This document shows, in pieces, positions 5,088 to 11,697 of a stretch of DNA of 11,697 bases (position 1 is the stretch's first letter; each line of letters starts with the position of its first letter). This DNA is from VRUE01 sp050258095 (GTDB lineage: Bacteria; Actinomycetota; Thermoleophilia; Solirubrobacterales; 70-9). Made by a program: the position numbers and the translations under genes. The notes beneath the pieces are model-generated. The model was not told where the DNA came from, made no database searches, and saw only the letters and a program-made list of their open reading frames with translations. The stretch lies in NCBI GenBank assembly GCA_050258095.1, contig JBLMYD010000039.1:1-11697 (forward strand), given 5' to 3'.

Positions 5088-5924
5088 ATGGCGAGGCTGA
5101 GGAAGCGAAAGACGAAGGGCGAGGAGCCCCAGGGGCGGCGGCCGGGAGGCAAGCCGATCATCGAGCTGCGTGACGTGACCAAGGTCTACCCCGGCGGCCA
5201 CATGGCGCTCGACCGGGTCTCGCTGGCGATCGATCGCGGCGAGTTCGCCTTCCTCGTCGGCCCGACCGGCTGCGGCAAGTCGACGCTGATCAAGCTGCTG
5301 ATCCGCGAGCTGGAGGCGACCGAGGGCCAGGTGCGGATCGCCGGCCGCGACATCGGCGCCCTGCCGGAGAAGAAGATCCCGCAGCTGCGGCGCAACATCG
5401 GCACCGTCTTCCAGGACTTCAAGCTGCTGCCCGACCGCACCGTCTACGACAACGTCGCCTACGCGCTGCAGGTGATCGGCGCCGGCCGCGCTCAGATCCG
5501 CGCTCAGGTGCCGGAGACGCTGCGCCTCGTCGGTCTCTCGACCAAGCTGCACAGCTTCCCCGACCAGCTCTCCGGCGGCGAGCAGCAGCGCGTCTCGATC
5601 GCCCGCGCCTTCGTCAACCACCCGCCCCTGCTGCTCGCCGACGAGCCCAGCGGCAACCTCGACCCGGTCACCTCGATCGGCGTGATGCAGCTTCTCTACC
5701 GGATCAACAAGACCGGCACGACCGTCGTCGTCGTCACCCACGACCGCGAGATGGTCGACAACATGCGCCGCCGCGTGATCGAGCTCTACGAGGGCCGCGT
5801 CGTCCGCGACGAGGTCAGCGGCGGCTACACCGAGGAGTCGACGACCGAGTTCGGCGTGCGCATGCGGGCCGAGATGGGCGTCGCCCCCGAGGGCCAGACC
5901 AACGGACACGACTCGCTCTTCTAA
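5088..5924 (+). CDS. ftsE: Cell division ATP-binding protein FtsE
   Basis: 278 residues. ATG at 5088 is preferred over GTG at 5079 because GGAGAAGG (5071-5078) sits 9 nt before the ATG but abuts the GTG. FtsE is the cytoplasmic ATPase of the FtsEX complex, which transmits ATP hydrolysis across the membrane to activate peptidoglycan hydrolases at the septum. All ABC ATPase motifs are present: Walker A GPTGCGKS (58-65), Q-loop FQDF (108-111), signature LSGGEQQR (161-168), Walker B LLLADEP (181-187) and the switch histidine in VTHD (His218). Compared with the usual length of about 225-230 residues it has a strongly basic, roughly 22-residue N-terminal extension and a 25-30-residue C-terminal tail after the last conserved strand. 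It heads a plus-strand operon with ftsX, an S41 peptidase, rnr and smpB. Function is confident from motifs plus adjacency to ftsX. Confidence 0.95.
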   Translation: MARLRKRKTKGEEPQGRRPGGKPIIELRDVTKVYPGGHMALDRVSLAIDRGEFAFLVGPTGCGKSTLIKLLIRELEATEGQVRIAGRDIGALPEKKIPQLRRNIGTVFQDFKLLPDRTVYDNVAYALQVIGAGRAQIRAQVPETLRLVGLSTKLHSFPDQLSGGEQQRVSIARAFVNHPPLLLADEPSGNLDPVTSIGVMQLLYRINKTGTTVVVVTHDREMVDNMRRRVIELYEGRVVRDEVSGGYTEESTTEFGVRMRAEMGVAPEGQTNGHDSLF

Positions 5925-6086
5925 GTGCCGACTCACGCAAACACACTCCGTTCTGACGGCGCCTGGACGCGCCTGGCGGCGCACGGCGAACTCGACGATG
6001 CGCTGCATCGCCTTCGTCCACCGCGCTTGCCAGCCACGCCCAGTCACTCGTCAGAGCCGGAGCGCGTTTACGAGAGGCGGCACTGA
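5925..6086 (+). CDS. Possible 53-residue small ORF bridging ftsE and ftsX
   Basis: A frame of 53 codons starts with GTG immediately after the ftsE TAA and ends with TGA at 6084-6086, which overlaps the ftsX ATG by one base (TGATG). It is in the same frame as ftsE, so it could be a separate coupled small gene or a C-terminal extension reached by stop readthrough. The peptide begins VPTHANTLRS, contains GELDDALHRLR in the middle, and ends basic (ERVYERRH). No family is recognised, and there is no membrane segment. Third-position GC is about 72% (38 of 53 codons), lower than in neighbouring genes, which argues against long-standing coding use. No Shine-Dalgarno is seen apart from what termination coupling would provide. 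The alternative is a plain 161-bp non-coding gap. Confidence 0.25.
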   Translation: MPTHANTLRSDGAWTRLAAHGELDDALHRLRPPRLPATPSHSSEPERVYERRH

Positions 6087-7003
6087 TGTCGCGATTCTTC
6101 TTCTTCATCCAGGAGGCCTTCCGGGCGCTGCGCCGCAACGCGGCGCCGAGCATGGCCGCGATCGTCACCACCGCGGTGACGGTGACGCTGCTCGGCGTCC
6201 TCATCCCGGTCTTCCAGACGGCGCAGGCCAAGAGCGACGAAGTCCGCAACGAACTCGACTTCCAGGTGGCGCTCTTCGCCGACGCGACGAAGGGCGAAAT
6301 CACCGACCTCAAAGGCAAGCTGGAAGCGATCCCGCACGTCGACGCCGTCCAGTTCATCGGCAAAGACGCGGCGCTGGAAGAACTGCGCCAGGGGCTGGGC
6401 AAGGAGAAGTCCGAAGAACTGACCTCGCAGCTGCAGTCCAACCCGCTGCCCAACAGCTTCAGGATCACGCCCGACGACGCCGCCAACCTGACGGCGATCA
6501 AGGAAGCGGTGATCTCGACCGGGCCCGATGGCCGCGAACAGCGGATCGCGCCGATCATCGACAACATCTTCGAACGCCAGGAAGGGGCGAAGAAGATCGT
6601 CCAGGTGACGAGCGCGCTGAAGATCGTGCTCACCGTGATCACGGCGCTGCTGATCGCCGCCTCGCTGATGCTGATCGGCAACACGATCCGACTCTCGATC
6701 TACACCCGCCGCCGCGAGGTCGAGGTGATGCGCCTGGTCGGCGGCACGCGCTGGTTCATCCGCTGGCCGTTCATGCTCGAGGGGGTCGTCGTCGGCTTCG
6801 CGGGCGGCCTGGTGGCCATACTGATCCTGTGGCTGGGCAAGATCACCGTCGTCGACCCGCTGAGCGGCTCGATCTCGCTCTTCGCGGCGCAGGACAGCAC
6901 CACGGTGACCTTCCCGGCGCTGATCGCGATCCTCTTCGCCGCCTCGGTGCTGGTCTCGACGCTCGGCTCGGGCTTCACCCTGCGGCGCTTCCTCAAGGTC
7001 TGA
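6086..7003 (+). CDS. ftsX: Cell division protein FtsX, permease-like
   Basis: 305 residues, typical FtsX length. It is the membrane half of FtsEX and passes the FtsE ATPase state to extracytoplasmic cell-wall hydrolases. The protein starts with a short amphipathic cytoplasmic segment (MSRFFFFIQEAFRALRRN). It then has a first membrane span at about 22-43, an extracytoplasmic domain of about 130 residues, and three clustered spans at about 178-200, 229-251 and 276-297, ending in a short basic tail (RRFLKV). Between spans 2 and 3 lies YTRRREVEVMRLVGGTRWFI, the cytoplasmic coupling segment typical of the family. ATG at 6086 has a purine-rich GAGAGGCGG about 5-8 nt upstream. It is separated from ftsE by an unusual 161-bp gap, whereas these genes commonly overlap. 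The S41 peptidase gene begins 7 bp after its stop. Confidence 0.94.
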   Translation: MSRFFFFIQEAFRALRRNAAPSMAAIVTTAVTVTLLGVLIPVFQTAQAKSDEVRNELDFQVALFADATKGEITDLKGKLEAIPHVDAVQFIGKDAALEELRQGLGKEKSEELTSQLQSNPLPNSFRITPDDAANLTAIKEAVISTGPDGREQRIAPIIDNIFERQEGAKKIVQVTSALKIVLTVITALLIAASLMLIGNTIRLSIYTRRREVEVMRLVGGTRWFIRWPFMLEGVVVGFAGGLVAILILWLGKITVVDPLSGSISLFAAQDSTTVTFPALIAILFAASVLVSTLGSGFTLRRFLKV

Positions 7004-7010
7004 CCGGACC

Positions 7011-8198
7011 GTGAGGCCCACGCGCATCGCCGCCCTCGCGGTCGCGCTGGTAGCCGCCCTTTGCGTCGGCCTCTGGTTCGGCGGGCACCCGGCGAAGCTG
7101 CCGGAATTCCTCCGCGACCGCTTCGTCGACGACTCGGCCGGGCTCAACGTCGAAGCAAGCGAGCTGATCCGCGACAACTACTACCGGCCGGTCGGCCAGA
7201 CCGAGCTCAGCAACGCCTCGCTGCAGGGCATGGTCCGCGAGCTGCGCCGCAGCCACCACGACCGCTTCTCCGATTACTTCTCGCCGGAAGCGCTGCGGCT
7301 ATTCGACGAACAGATCGCCGGGCGCTTCTCCGGCATCGGCCTGGTCGTGACGCAGGTCAAGCAGGGGCTGCAAGTCGAACGGGTCTTCGCCAACTCGCCG
7401 GCGCAGGAAGCCGGGATCAAGGTCGGCGAGCTGATCGTCTCGGTCGACGGCGACTCGATCGCCGGCCTCAGCAGCACCGTCTCGACCGAAAAGATCAAGG
7501 GGCCGGAAGGCACCGAGGTGACGATCGGCGTCAAGCGCAAGCCCAGCGGCAGGGCGCGGCAGCTGACCCTGACCCGGGCGCAGGTCGCGCTGCCGATCGT
7601 CAGCAGTCGCATCGTGGAAGCCGGCGGCCGCAAGCTCGGCTACGTGCGCATGGCCTCCTTCAGCGAGGGGGTGCACTCGCTGCTGCGCAAGGCTGTGCAG
7701 AGGGTGGAGCGCGAAGGCGCGGAAGGCATCGTGCTCGACCTGCGCGCCAACGGCGGCGGCCTGCTCGACGAGGCGATCCTCAGCGCCAGCGTCTTCCTCC
7801 CCGAGGGGGAAGTCGTCGTCAGCACCAGGTCGCGCACCCAGGGCAACGCCGTCTACAAGGCCGTCGGCGGCAACCTGCCGCAGGTCCCGATGGTCGTCCT
7901 GATCGACCGCAACACCGCCTCGGCCGCGGAGATCCTCACCGCGGCGCTGGCCGACGACGCGGAAGCGACCGTGGTCGGCACCCGCTCGTTCGGCAAGGGG
8001 GTCTTCCAGCAGGAGCTGCCGCTGTCCAACGGCGGCGCCCTGAAGCTGACCGTGGGCGAGTACTTCACCCCGGACGGCGTCAACCTGGCCAAGACGCACG
8101 GCGTGCACCCGGACGTGCCGGTGCGCGGCAACCCCAAGACCCGTCGCGACGAGGCGCTGCAGCGCGCGCTCGGGGTCCTCGCCCGGGAAGCGCGGTGA
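7011..8198 (+). CDS. S41 family C-terminal processing peptidase with PDZ domain (CtpA-like)
   Basis: 395 residues from GTG at 7011. It begins with a signal anchor (about residues 6-24, ending GLWFGG), so the enzyme acts outside the cytoplasmic membrane. A helical N-terminal region is followed by a PDZ domain at about 100-180 (FSGIGLVV, then SPAQEAGIKVGELIVSVDG) that recognises C-terminal tails of substrates. The S41 protease core follows, with VLDLRANGGGLLDEA (241-255). The expected Ser/Lys/Gln catalytic set is intact: Ser304 in NTASAAEI, Lys329 and Gln333 in SFGKGVFQ. The TPDG motif of the family is near the C-terminus. These proteases trim or destroy exported proteins, often envelope hydrolases or their adaptors; placement beside ftsEX fits cell-wall remodelling, though that link is inference. 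The downstream exoribonuclease gene starts within its stop codon (GTGA, 4-nt overlap), indicating translational coupling. Confidence 0.94.
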   Translation: MRPTRIAALAVALVAALCVGLWFGGHPAKLPEFLRDRFVDDSAGLNVEASELIRDNYYRPVGQTELSNASLQGMVRELRRSHHDRFSDYFSPEALRLFDEQIAGRFSGIGLVVTQVKQGLQVERVFANSPAQEAGIKVGELIVSVDGDSIAGLSSTVSTEKIKGPEGTEVTIGVKRKPSGRARQLTLTRAQVALPIVSSRIVEAGGRKLGYVRMASFSEGVHSLLRKAVQRVEREGAEGIVLDLRANGGGLLDEAILSASVFLPEGEVVVSTRSRTQGNAVYKAVGGNLPQVPMVVLIDRNTASAAEILTAALADDAEATVVGTRSFGKGVFQQELPLSNGGALKLTVGEYFTPDGVNLAKTHGVHPDVPVRGNPKTRRDEALQRALGVLAREAR

Positions 8199-9808
8199 GC
8201 CGGCGCGACTGGCGTTACTACCGCGAGCGGCAGCGGGCGCGGGGCAGGGGGCGCAAGCCGGCCGAGCCGAAGAACGCCCGCGAGGCGGTCGAGCGCCTGC
8301 TCGCCGAGCGCCTCGGCCGGCGGGGCTTCCCCGCCGCGCTGGAGGTGGAAGCGGGGCGCGCGGCCGAGGTCGCCGCGGCAAGCGAGCTGCGCCGCCGCGA
8401 CCTGACCGAGCTGCCGACCTTCACGGTCGACCCGGCGACCGCGCGCGACTTCGATGACGCGATCTCCGCCCGCCGCGAGCAGGACCGGTTGCGGATCTGG
8501 GTGCACATCGCCGACGTCGCCGCGCACGTCAGGCCGGGCACGCCGCTCGATCTCGAGGCGCGGCGGCGCGCCAACAGCACCTACGTCCCGGGAACGGTCG
8601 AGCCGATGCTGCCCCGCGCGCTCAGCGAGGAGGCGTGCAGCCTCGCGCCGGGGGTCGAGCGGCTTGCCGTCACCGCCGAGATCGAGCTCGACGCCGGCGG
8701 GCAGCCGCTCGCGGCGAGCTTCTATCGCAGCCGCGTCCGCTCGCGCGCCCGCCTCGACTACGACCAGCTCGACCTGCTCTTCGCCGGGCGCGGCGAGCCG
8801 CCGGGGGAGATCGCCGAGCCGCTCGCGGTCGCCCGCGAGGCGGCCGCGGCCCTCGGCGAGAGTCGCGGCACGACCAGCCTCGACGTCGAGTCCTTCGAGC
8901 CGGAGTTCCGCTTCGACGCCGACGGCAACGTCACCGGCGCCCGCACGGTCGCGCAGACCGAGTCGCACCGGCTGATCGAGCGCCTGATGATCCTCGCCAA
9001 CCGGCAGGTCGCCGAGCTGCTCGAGCGCAAGCGGGTCCCGGCGGTCTACCGCGTCCACGCGCAGCCTGACCCGTCGCGGATCGAGCGCCTGGTCGAGCAG
9101 CTGCACGCGCTCGGCGTGCCGACGCCGCCGCTGCGCCAGGGGTTGGCGCCCGGCCAGGCGGGCGAGGTGGCGGCCGCGGCGAGCCGGCTCGTGGTCGCGG
9201 AGGCCGCGCGGCGCGGGCACGGGCGCGAGGCGTATACATCGCTCGTGCTCCGCTCGCTCATGCAGGCTCAGTACAGCGACCGCAACAGCGGCCATGCCGG
9301 ACTCGGCATCCCCGCCTACTGCCACTTCACCTCGCCGATCCGGCGCTACCCGGACCTGCTCGTGCACCGGGCGCTGCTGGCCGCGCTGGGGGAGGGCGAG
9401 GAGGCGCCGCGCGCGGCGGAAGCACGCGAGGTCGCCTGGCACTGCAGCGAGCAGGAGCGCGAGTCGGCGCGCATCGAGCGCGACGCCGACGACGTCTGCG
9501 CCGCCTACCTGCTCGAGCGCGAGCTGGCCGAGCGGGGCGAGGAGGCCGGGTTCGAGGGCGAGGTGTCGGGGACCGTGCGCGCGGGCGCCTTCGTCGCCTT
9601 CGGCGGCGAGCTGGGCGACGTCTACGAGGGGTTCGTCCCGGCGCGGACGATGGGCGAGGAGCGCTTCGAGCTGAACGAGACGGAGACGGCGCTGGTCGGA
9701 CGCGAGTCGGGGAGTGCGCTGCGCCTGGGCGATCCGATATCCGTCCGGGTCGCCGGCGTCGATGCGCCACGCGGTCGCGTCGATCTGGAGCGTGTAGAGG
9801 ATGGCTAA
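8195..9808 (+). CDS. rnr: RNB-domain exoribonuclease (RNase R/RNase II family)
   Basis: 537 residues from GTG at 8195, overlapping the preceding stop by 4 nt. It is a processive 3'-to-5' exoribonuclease; in the RNase R branch it degrades structured RNA and nonstop mRNA released by trans-translation. The catalytic aspartates lie in TVDPATARDFDDAI: Asp79, Asp85, Asp87 and Asp88. Other RNB landmarks are HIADVAAHV (about 106-114), RLIERLMILANRQVAELL, PAVYRVHAQPD and YCHFTSPIRRYPDLLVHR. A C-terminal S1 RNA-binding domain follows, starting near FEGEVSGTVRAGAFVAF. It is far shorter than E. coli RNase R (about 800 residues): the first 70 residues are basic and Glu/Ala-rich and contain no recognisable cold-shock domains. 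The RNase R label therefore rests on the S1 domain and its pairing with smpB, which overlaps it by 8 nt, rather than on full architecture. RNB activity itself is confident. Confidence 0.93.
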   Translation: MSRRDWRYYRERQRARGRGRKPAEPKNAREAVERLLAERLGRRGFPAALEVEAGRAAEVAAASELRRRDLTELPTFTVDPATARDFDDAISARREQDRLRIWVHIADVAAHVRPGTPLDLEARRRANSTYVPGTVEPMLPRALSEEACSLAPGVERLAVTAEIELDAGGQPLAASFYRSRVRSRARLDYDQLDLLFAGRGEPPGEIAEPLAVAREAAAALGESRGTTSLDVESFEPEFRFDADGNVTGARTVAQTESHRLIERLMILANRQVAELLERKRVPAVYRVHAQPDPSRIERLVEQLHALGVPTPPLRQGLAPGQAGEVAAAASRLVVAEAARRGHGREAYTSLVLRSLMQAQYSDRNSGHAGLGIPAYCHFTSPIRRYPDLLVHRALLAALGEGEEAPRAAEAREVAWHCSEQERESARIERDADDVCAAYLLERELAERGEEAGFEGEVSGTVRAGAFVAFGGELGDVYEGFVPARTMGEERFELNETETALVGRESGSALRLGDPISVRVAGVDAPRGRVDLERVEDG

Positions 9809-10286
9809 GAAGGCGAAGAAGCAGCGACAGCCGGCCTCCGGCGACGTCGCCACCAACCGCCGGGCGCGGCACAAGTTCGAGACGGTCGAGAAGACCGAGG
9901 CGGGGATCGTCCTGCGCGGCTCCGAGGTGAAGTCGCTGCGGGACGGCAAGGCGCAGATGTCGGACGCCTACGCGGTCGTCGAGGGCGGCGAGGTATGGCT
10001 GCGCAACCTCCATATCCCGCCCTACGAGCCGGCCAGCCGCGAGAACCACGAGCCCGAGCGGCCGCGCAAGCTGCTCCTCCATAAGGCCGAGATCGAACGG
10101 CTGATCGGCAAGACGGCCGAGAAGGGGTTGACCCTGATCCCGACCCGGATCTACTTCAAGGGACCGCGGGCCAAGGTCGAGCTGGCGCTGGCGCGCGGCA
10201 AGGAGGGACGCGACCGGCGTCAAGAGATCGCGGATCGTGACGTGCGCCGAGAAGTCGAGCGGGAATTCAAGGGCCGGATGAGGTAG
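9801..10286 (+). CDS. smpB: SsrA-binding protein SmpB
   Basis: 161 residues, the standard length. SmpB binds the tRNA-like domain of tmRNA, delivers it to ribosomes stalled without a stop codon, and mimics the missing codon-anticodon pair with its C-terminal tail. Family motifs are all present: ATNRRARHKFE near residue 17, EAGIVLRGSEVKSLRDGKAQ (the central beta-barrel), DAYAVVEGGEVWLRNLHIPPYE, RKLLLHKAEIERL, LIPTRIYFKGPRAKVELALARGK, and a basic tail ending with KGRMR. ATG at 9801 lies inside the end of the exoribonuclease gene (8-nt overlap), so expression is coupled to the enzyme that clears the rescued mRNA. No tmRNA gene follows in the window; the next gene begins 11 bp after the stop. Assignment is certain. 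Confidence 0.97.
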   Translation: MAKKAKKQRQPASGDVATNRRARHKFETVEKTEAGIVLRGSEVKSLRDGKAQMSDAYAVVEGGEVWLRNLHIPPYEPASRENHEPERPRKLLLHKAEIERLIGKTAEKGLTLIPTRIYFKGPRAKVELALARGKEGRDRRQEIADRDVRREVEREFKGRMR

Positions 10287-10297
10287 CTTCGAGACCC

Positions 10298-11697
10298 ATG
10301 CGTTCGAGGATTGCCCTGCTCTGGTCGGTGTTCGCCCTCGTTGCCCTCGCTGCGCCTGCGGCTGCGCAGGCGGAATCGTTCCCGAGCAAAGCCGGGAACT
10401 TCGTCAGCGACAACATCCAGTACTTCGTCGTCGGCCTGGTCGTGGCGATCCTGCTCCTACTGCTGATCGTCCGCATCACGCAGCGCCGCGCCAAGGAAAA
10501 GGGAGAACAGGCCGGGCCTGCGCTGACGCCGGTTCCGGGGTTCCCGCCGGCGCCGGGCGGGGGAGAGGGCCAGACCGCCGAGATGCCGGCGACGCAGCCG
10601 CCCGCGGCCGCCTCGGCGCCGCCGCCGGGCGCTCCGGTGAATGCCAAGGAGAAGCGCAAGCTGGCTCGCGAGCAGCAGCGCGCCGCCCGCAACGAGCACC
10701 GCAAGCAGCGCCAGGCCGAGGCCAAGCGCCGGCGCGAAGAGCGCGCCGCGAAGCGGGCCGAACGGCGGGGATCCGGCGGCGGTCGGGCCGACGGCCGGCG
10801 CGCGCGCAAGGAAGCGGCCAAGGCTGAGCGCGAGCTGGCGCAAACGCGCGCCGCGCAGGAGCGCGAGCAGCTTCAAGGAGGGGTGCAGGCGACGATCCCG
10901 GTCCCGCCCGTGGGGAGCGCGGCGCCCACCGAGCCGACGATTGCCCCTCCTTCGCAGCAGGCTCCGGCCCAGCCGCCGGCGCCTGCGCCCCCCGGGGCGC
11001 CGGCCGGCTACGAGGACCCGGCTGCCGTCGAGCAGCGGGTGCAGGCCAAGGTGGGAGAAATCCAGCGCGAGGAGGAGCGCATCCGCGCCGAGGCCGATCG
11101 CCGCATCGCCGAGGCCGAGCGGCTGCAGCGCGAGGCTGCAAGCCGGGGAGTCGGTGCCGTCGGCGCGATCCCCGTGCCCCCGGCGCCTCATCCCGCGCCG
11201 CCCGCTCCAGGGGAGCCGCCGCCCGAGGCGCCCGCGCCCCCCGGACCTGCCGCGTCCGAACCCGAGCTGAGGACGGCCGAGCAGCGCCTGCAGGACGAGC
11301 GCGAGGCTCAGGAGCGGGCGATGGCCGAGGCCCAGGACCGTCTACGTCAGATCGAAGAGCGCACCAAGGAGGCCGAGCGTCGCGCTGCCGAGGCCGAGCG
11401 GCTCGCCAAGCTGAAGGCCGAGGAGGAGGAGCGCGAGCGGCGCCTACGGGAGGTCCGCGAGAGCGTCGCCGCGGCCGAAGAGCGCGCTCGCGAAGCCGAG
11501 CGCCGGGCCGCCGAAGCCGAGCAGGCCGTGATCCAGTCGGTTCAAAGCGCTCCCGCGCCCCCGCAGCCACCGACCCCCGCACCGCCGCCACCGCCTGAGC
11601 CGGCAGCTCCGCCACCGCCGGCGCCCCCCGCACCGCCGCAGCCCCCGGCAGCGCAACCGGCGCCCGAGCCGCCCCAGGCCGCTCCGCCGGCGCCCCC
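10298..11697 (+). CDS. Signal-bearing membrane protein with alternating coiled-coil and Pro/Ala-rich segments, partial
   Basis: An open frame of 466 codons begins at ATG 10298, 11 bp after smpB, and leaves the window without a stop. The N-terminus looks like a cleavable signal peptide (hydrophobic core about 5-19, AAAQA then ES at 25/26). A short external segment and one membrane span (about 42-58) follow, then a basic patch (RITQRRAKEK), which suggests a long cytoplasmic tail. The tail alternates linkers rich in Pro and Ala (about 70-114, 194-240, 282-321, 417 onward) with highly charged helical segments rich in Glu, Arg, Ala and Gln (about 115-193, 241-281, 322-416) that read as coiled coils. 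Two of the linkers open with the same IPVPP. No enzymatic motif and no family is recognised; TolA-like or DivIVA-like scaffolding is conceivable but unsupported. Third-position GC is high and the frame continues the operon, so it is real coding sequence. Confidence 0.75.
   Translation, partial: MRSRIALLWSVFALVALAAPAAAQAESFPSKAGNFVSDNIQYFVVGLVVAILLLLLIVRITQRRAKEKGEQAGPALTPVPGFPPAPGGGEGQTAEMPATQPPAAASAPPPGAPVNAKEKRKLAREQQRAARNEHRKQRQAEAKRRREERAAKRAERRGSGGGRADGRRARKEAAKAERELAQTRAAQEREQLQGGVQATIPVPPVGSAAPTEPTIAPPSQQAPAQPPAPAPPGAPAGYEDPAAVEQRVQAKVGEIQREEERIRAEADRRIAEAERLQREAASRGVGAVGAIPVPPAPHPAPPAPGEPPPEAPAPPGPAASEPELRTAEQRLQDEREAQERAMAEAQDRLRQIEERTKEAERRAAEAERLAKLKAEEEERERRLREVRESVAAAEERAREAERRAAEAEQAVIQSVQSAPAPPQPPTPAPPPPPEPAAPPPPAPPAPPQPPAAQPAPEPPQAAPPAP

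Noticed and set aside
5998..7014. 338-codon plus-strand open frame overlapping ftsX
   Set aside because: Arg/Pro/Gly-rich +1 shadow of ftsX; it lacks membrane segments and any motif.
7853..9949. 698-codon minus-strand open frame opposite the peptidase, exoribonuclease and smpB genes
   Set aside because: It spans parts of three well-supported plus-strand genes and has low-complexity composition without any recognisable domain.
1..11697. CRISPR arrays, insertion sequences or restriction/defence cassettes
   Set aside because: No regularly spaced direct repeats of CRISPR type, no transposase or integrase, and no nuclease-methylase pairs were seen on either strand.

Overview
The window is chromosomal DNA of very high GC, with strong G/C preference at third codon positions and frequent GTG starts. 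Gene content suggests a high-GC actinobacterium, plausibly a Thermoleophilia/Solirubrobacterales-type lineage. That placement is inference from gene content and codon use; no marker gene in the window settles it.

Left part (1-4240), metabolism and repair: the 3' end of nadC; a converging gene for a divergent Fpg-family DNA glycosylase on the minus strand; then a divergent nadA (quinolinate synthase) followed 20 bp later by a short-form transketolase gene. nadC and nadA belong to the same de novo NAD pathway. The gap between the glycosylase gene and nadA (1088-1382) is largely filled by a long nested inverted repeat (1114-1267) centred on CATATATG.

Middle part (4241-5087) is unlike its surroundings: visibly lower GC and almost no coding. 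It holds a 54-residue ribbon-helix-helix DNA-binding protein with its own Shine-Dalgarno sequence, a strong terminator hairpin, and a 69-nt tRNA-like element. That element has a perfect T-arm and an alanine-type acceptor stem (G3-T70, A73), but where the D and anticodon arms should be there is one longer hairpin, somewhat as in the tRNA-like domain of tmRNA. Downstream are several hairpins and a set of three TCGCT repeats at 11-bp spacing in front of ftsE.

Right part (5088-11697) is a tightly packed plus-strand operon: ftsE, ftsX, an S41 C-terminal processing peptidase, an RNase R/II-family exoribonuclease, smpB, and a large signal-bearing coiled-coil/proline-rich protein that runs off the window. 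FtsEX controls septal cell-wall hydrolysis. RNase R and SmpB both work in trans-translation, where stalled ribosomes are rescued and the defective mRNA is destroyed; their genes overlap by 8 nt. The only loose joint in the operon is the 161-bp ftsE-ftsX gap, which is exactly spanned by a 53-codon open frame running from the base after the ftsE stop to a TGATG overlap with ftsX.

Most worth a second look: the tRNA-like element and its low-GC islet, the 154-bp inverted repeat, the hidden frame between ftsE and ftsX, the altered zinc finger of the glycosylase, and the unrecognised coiled-coil protein.
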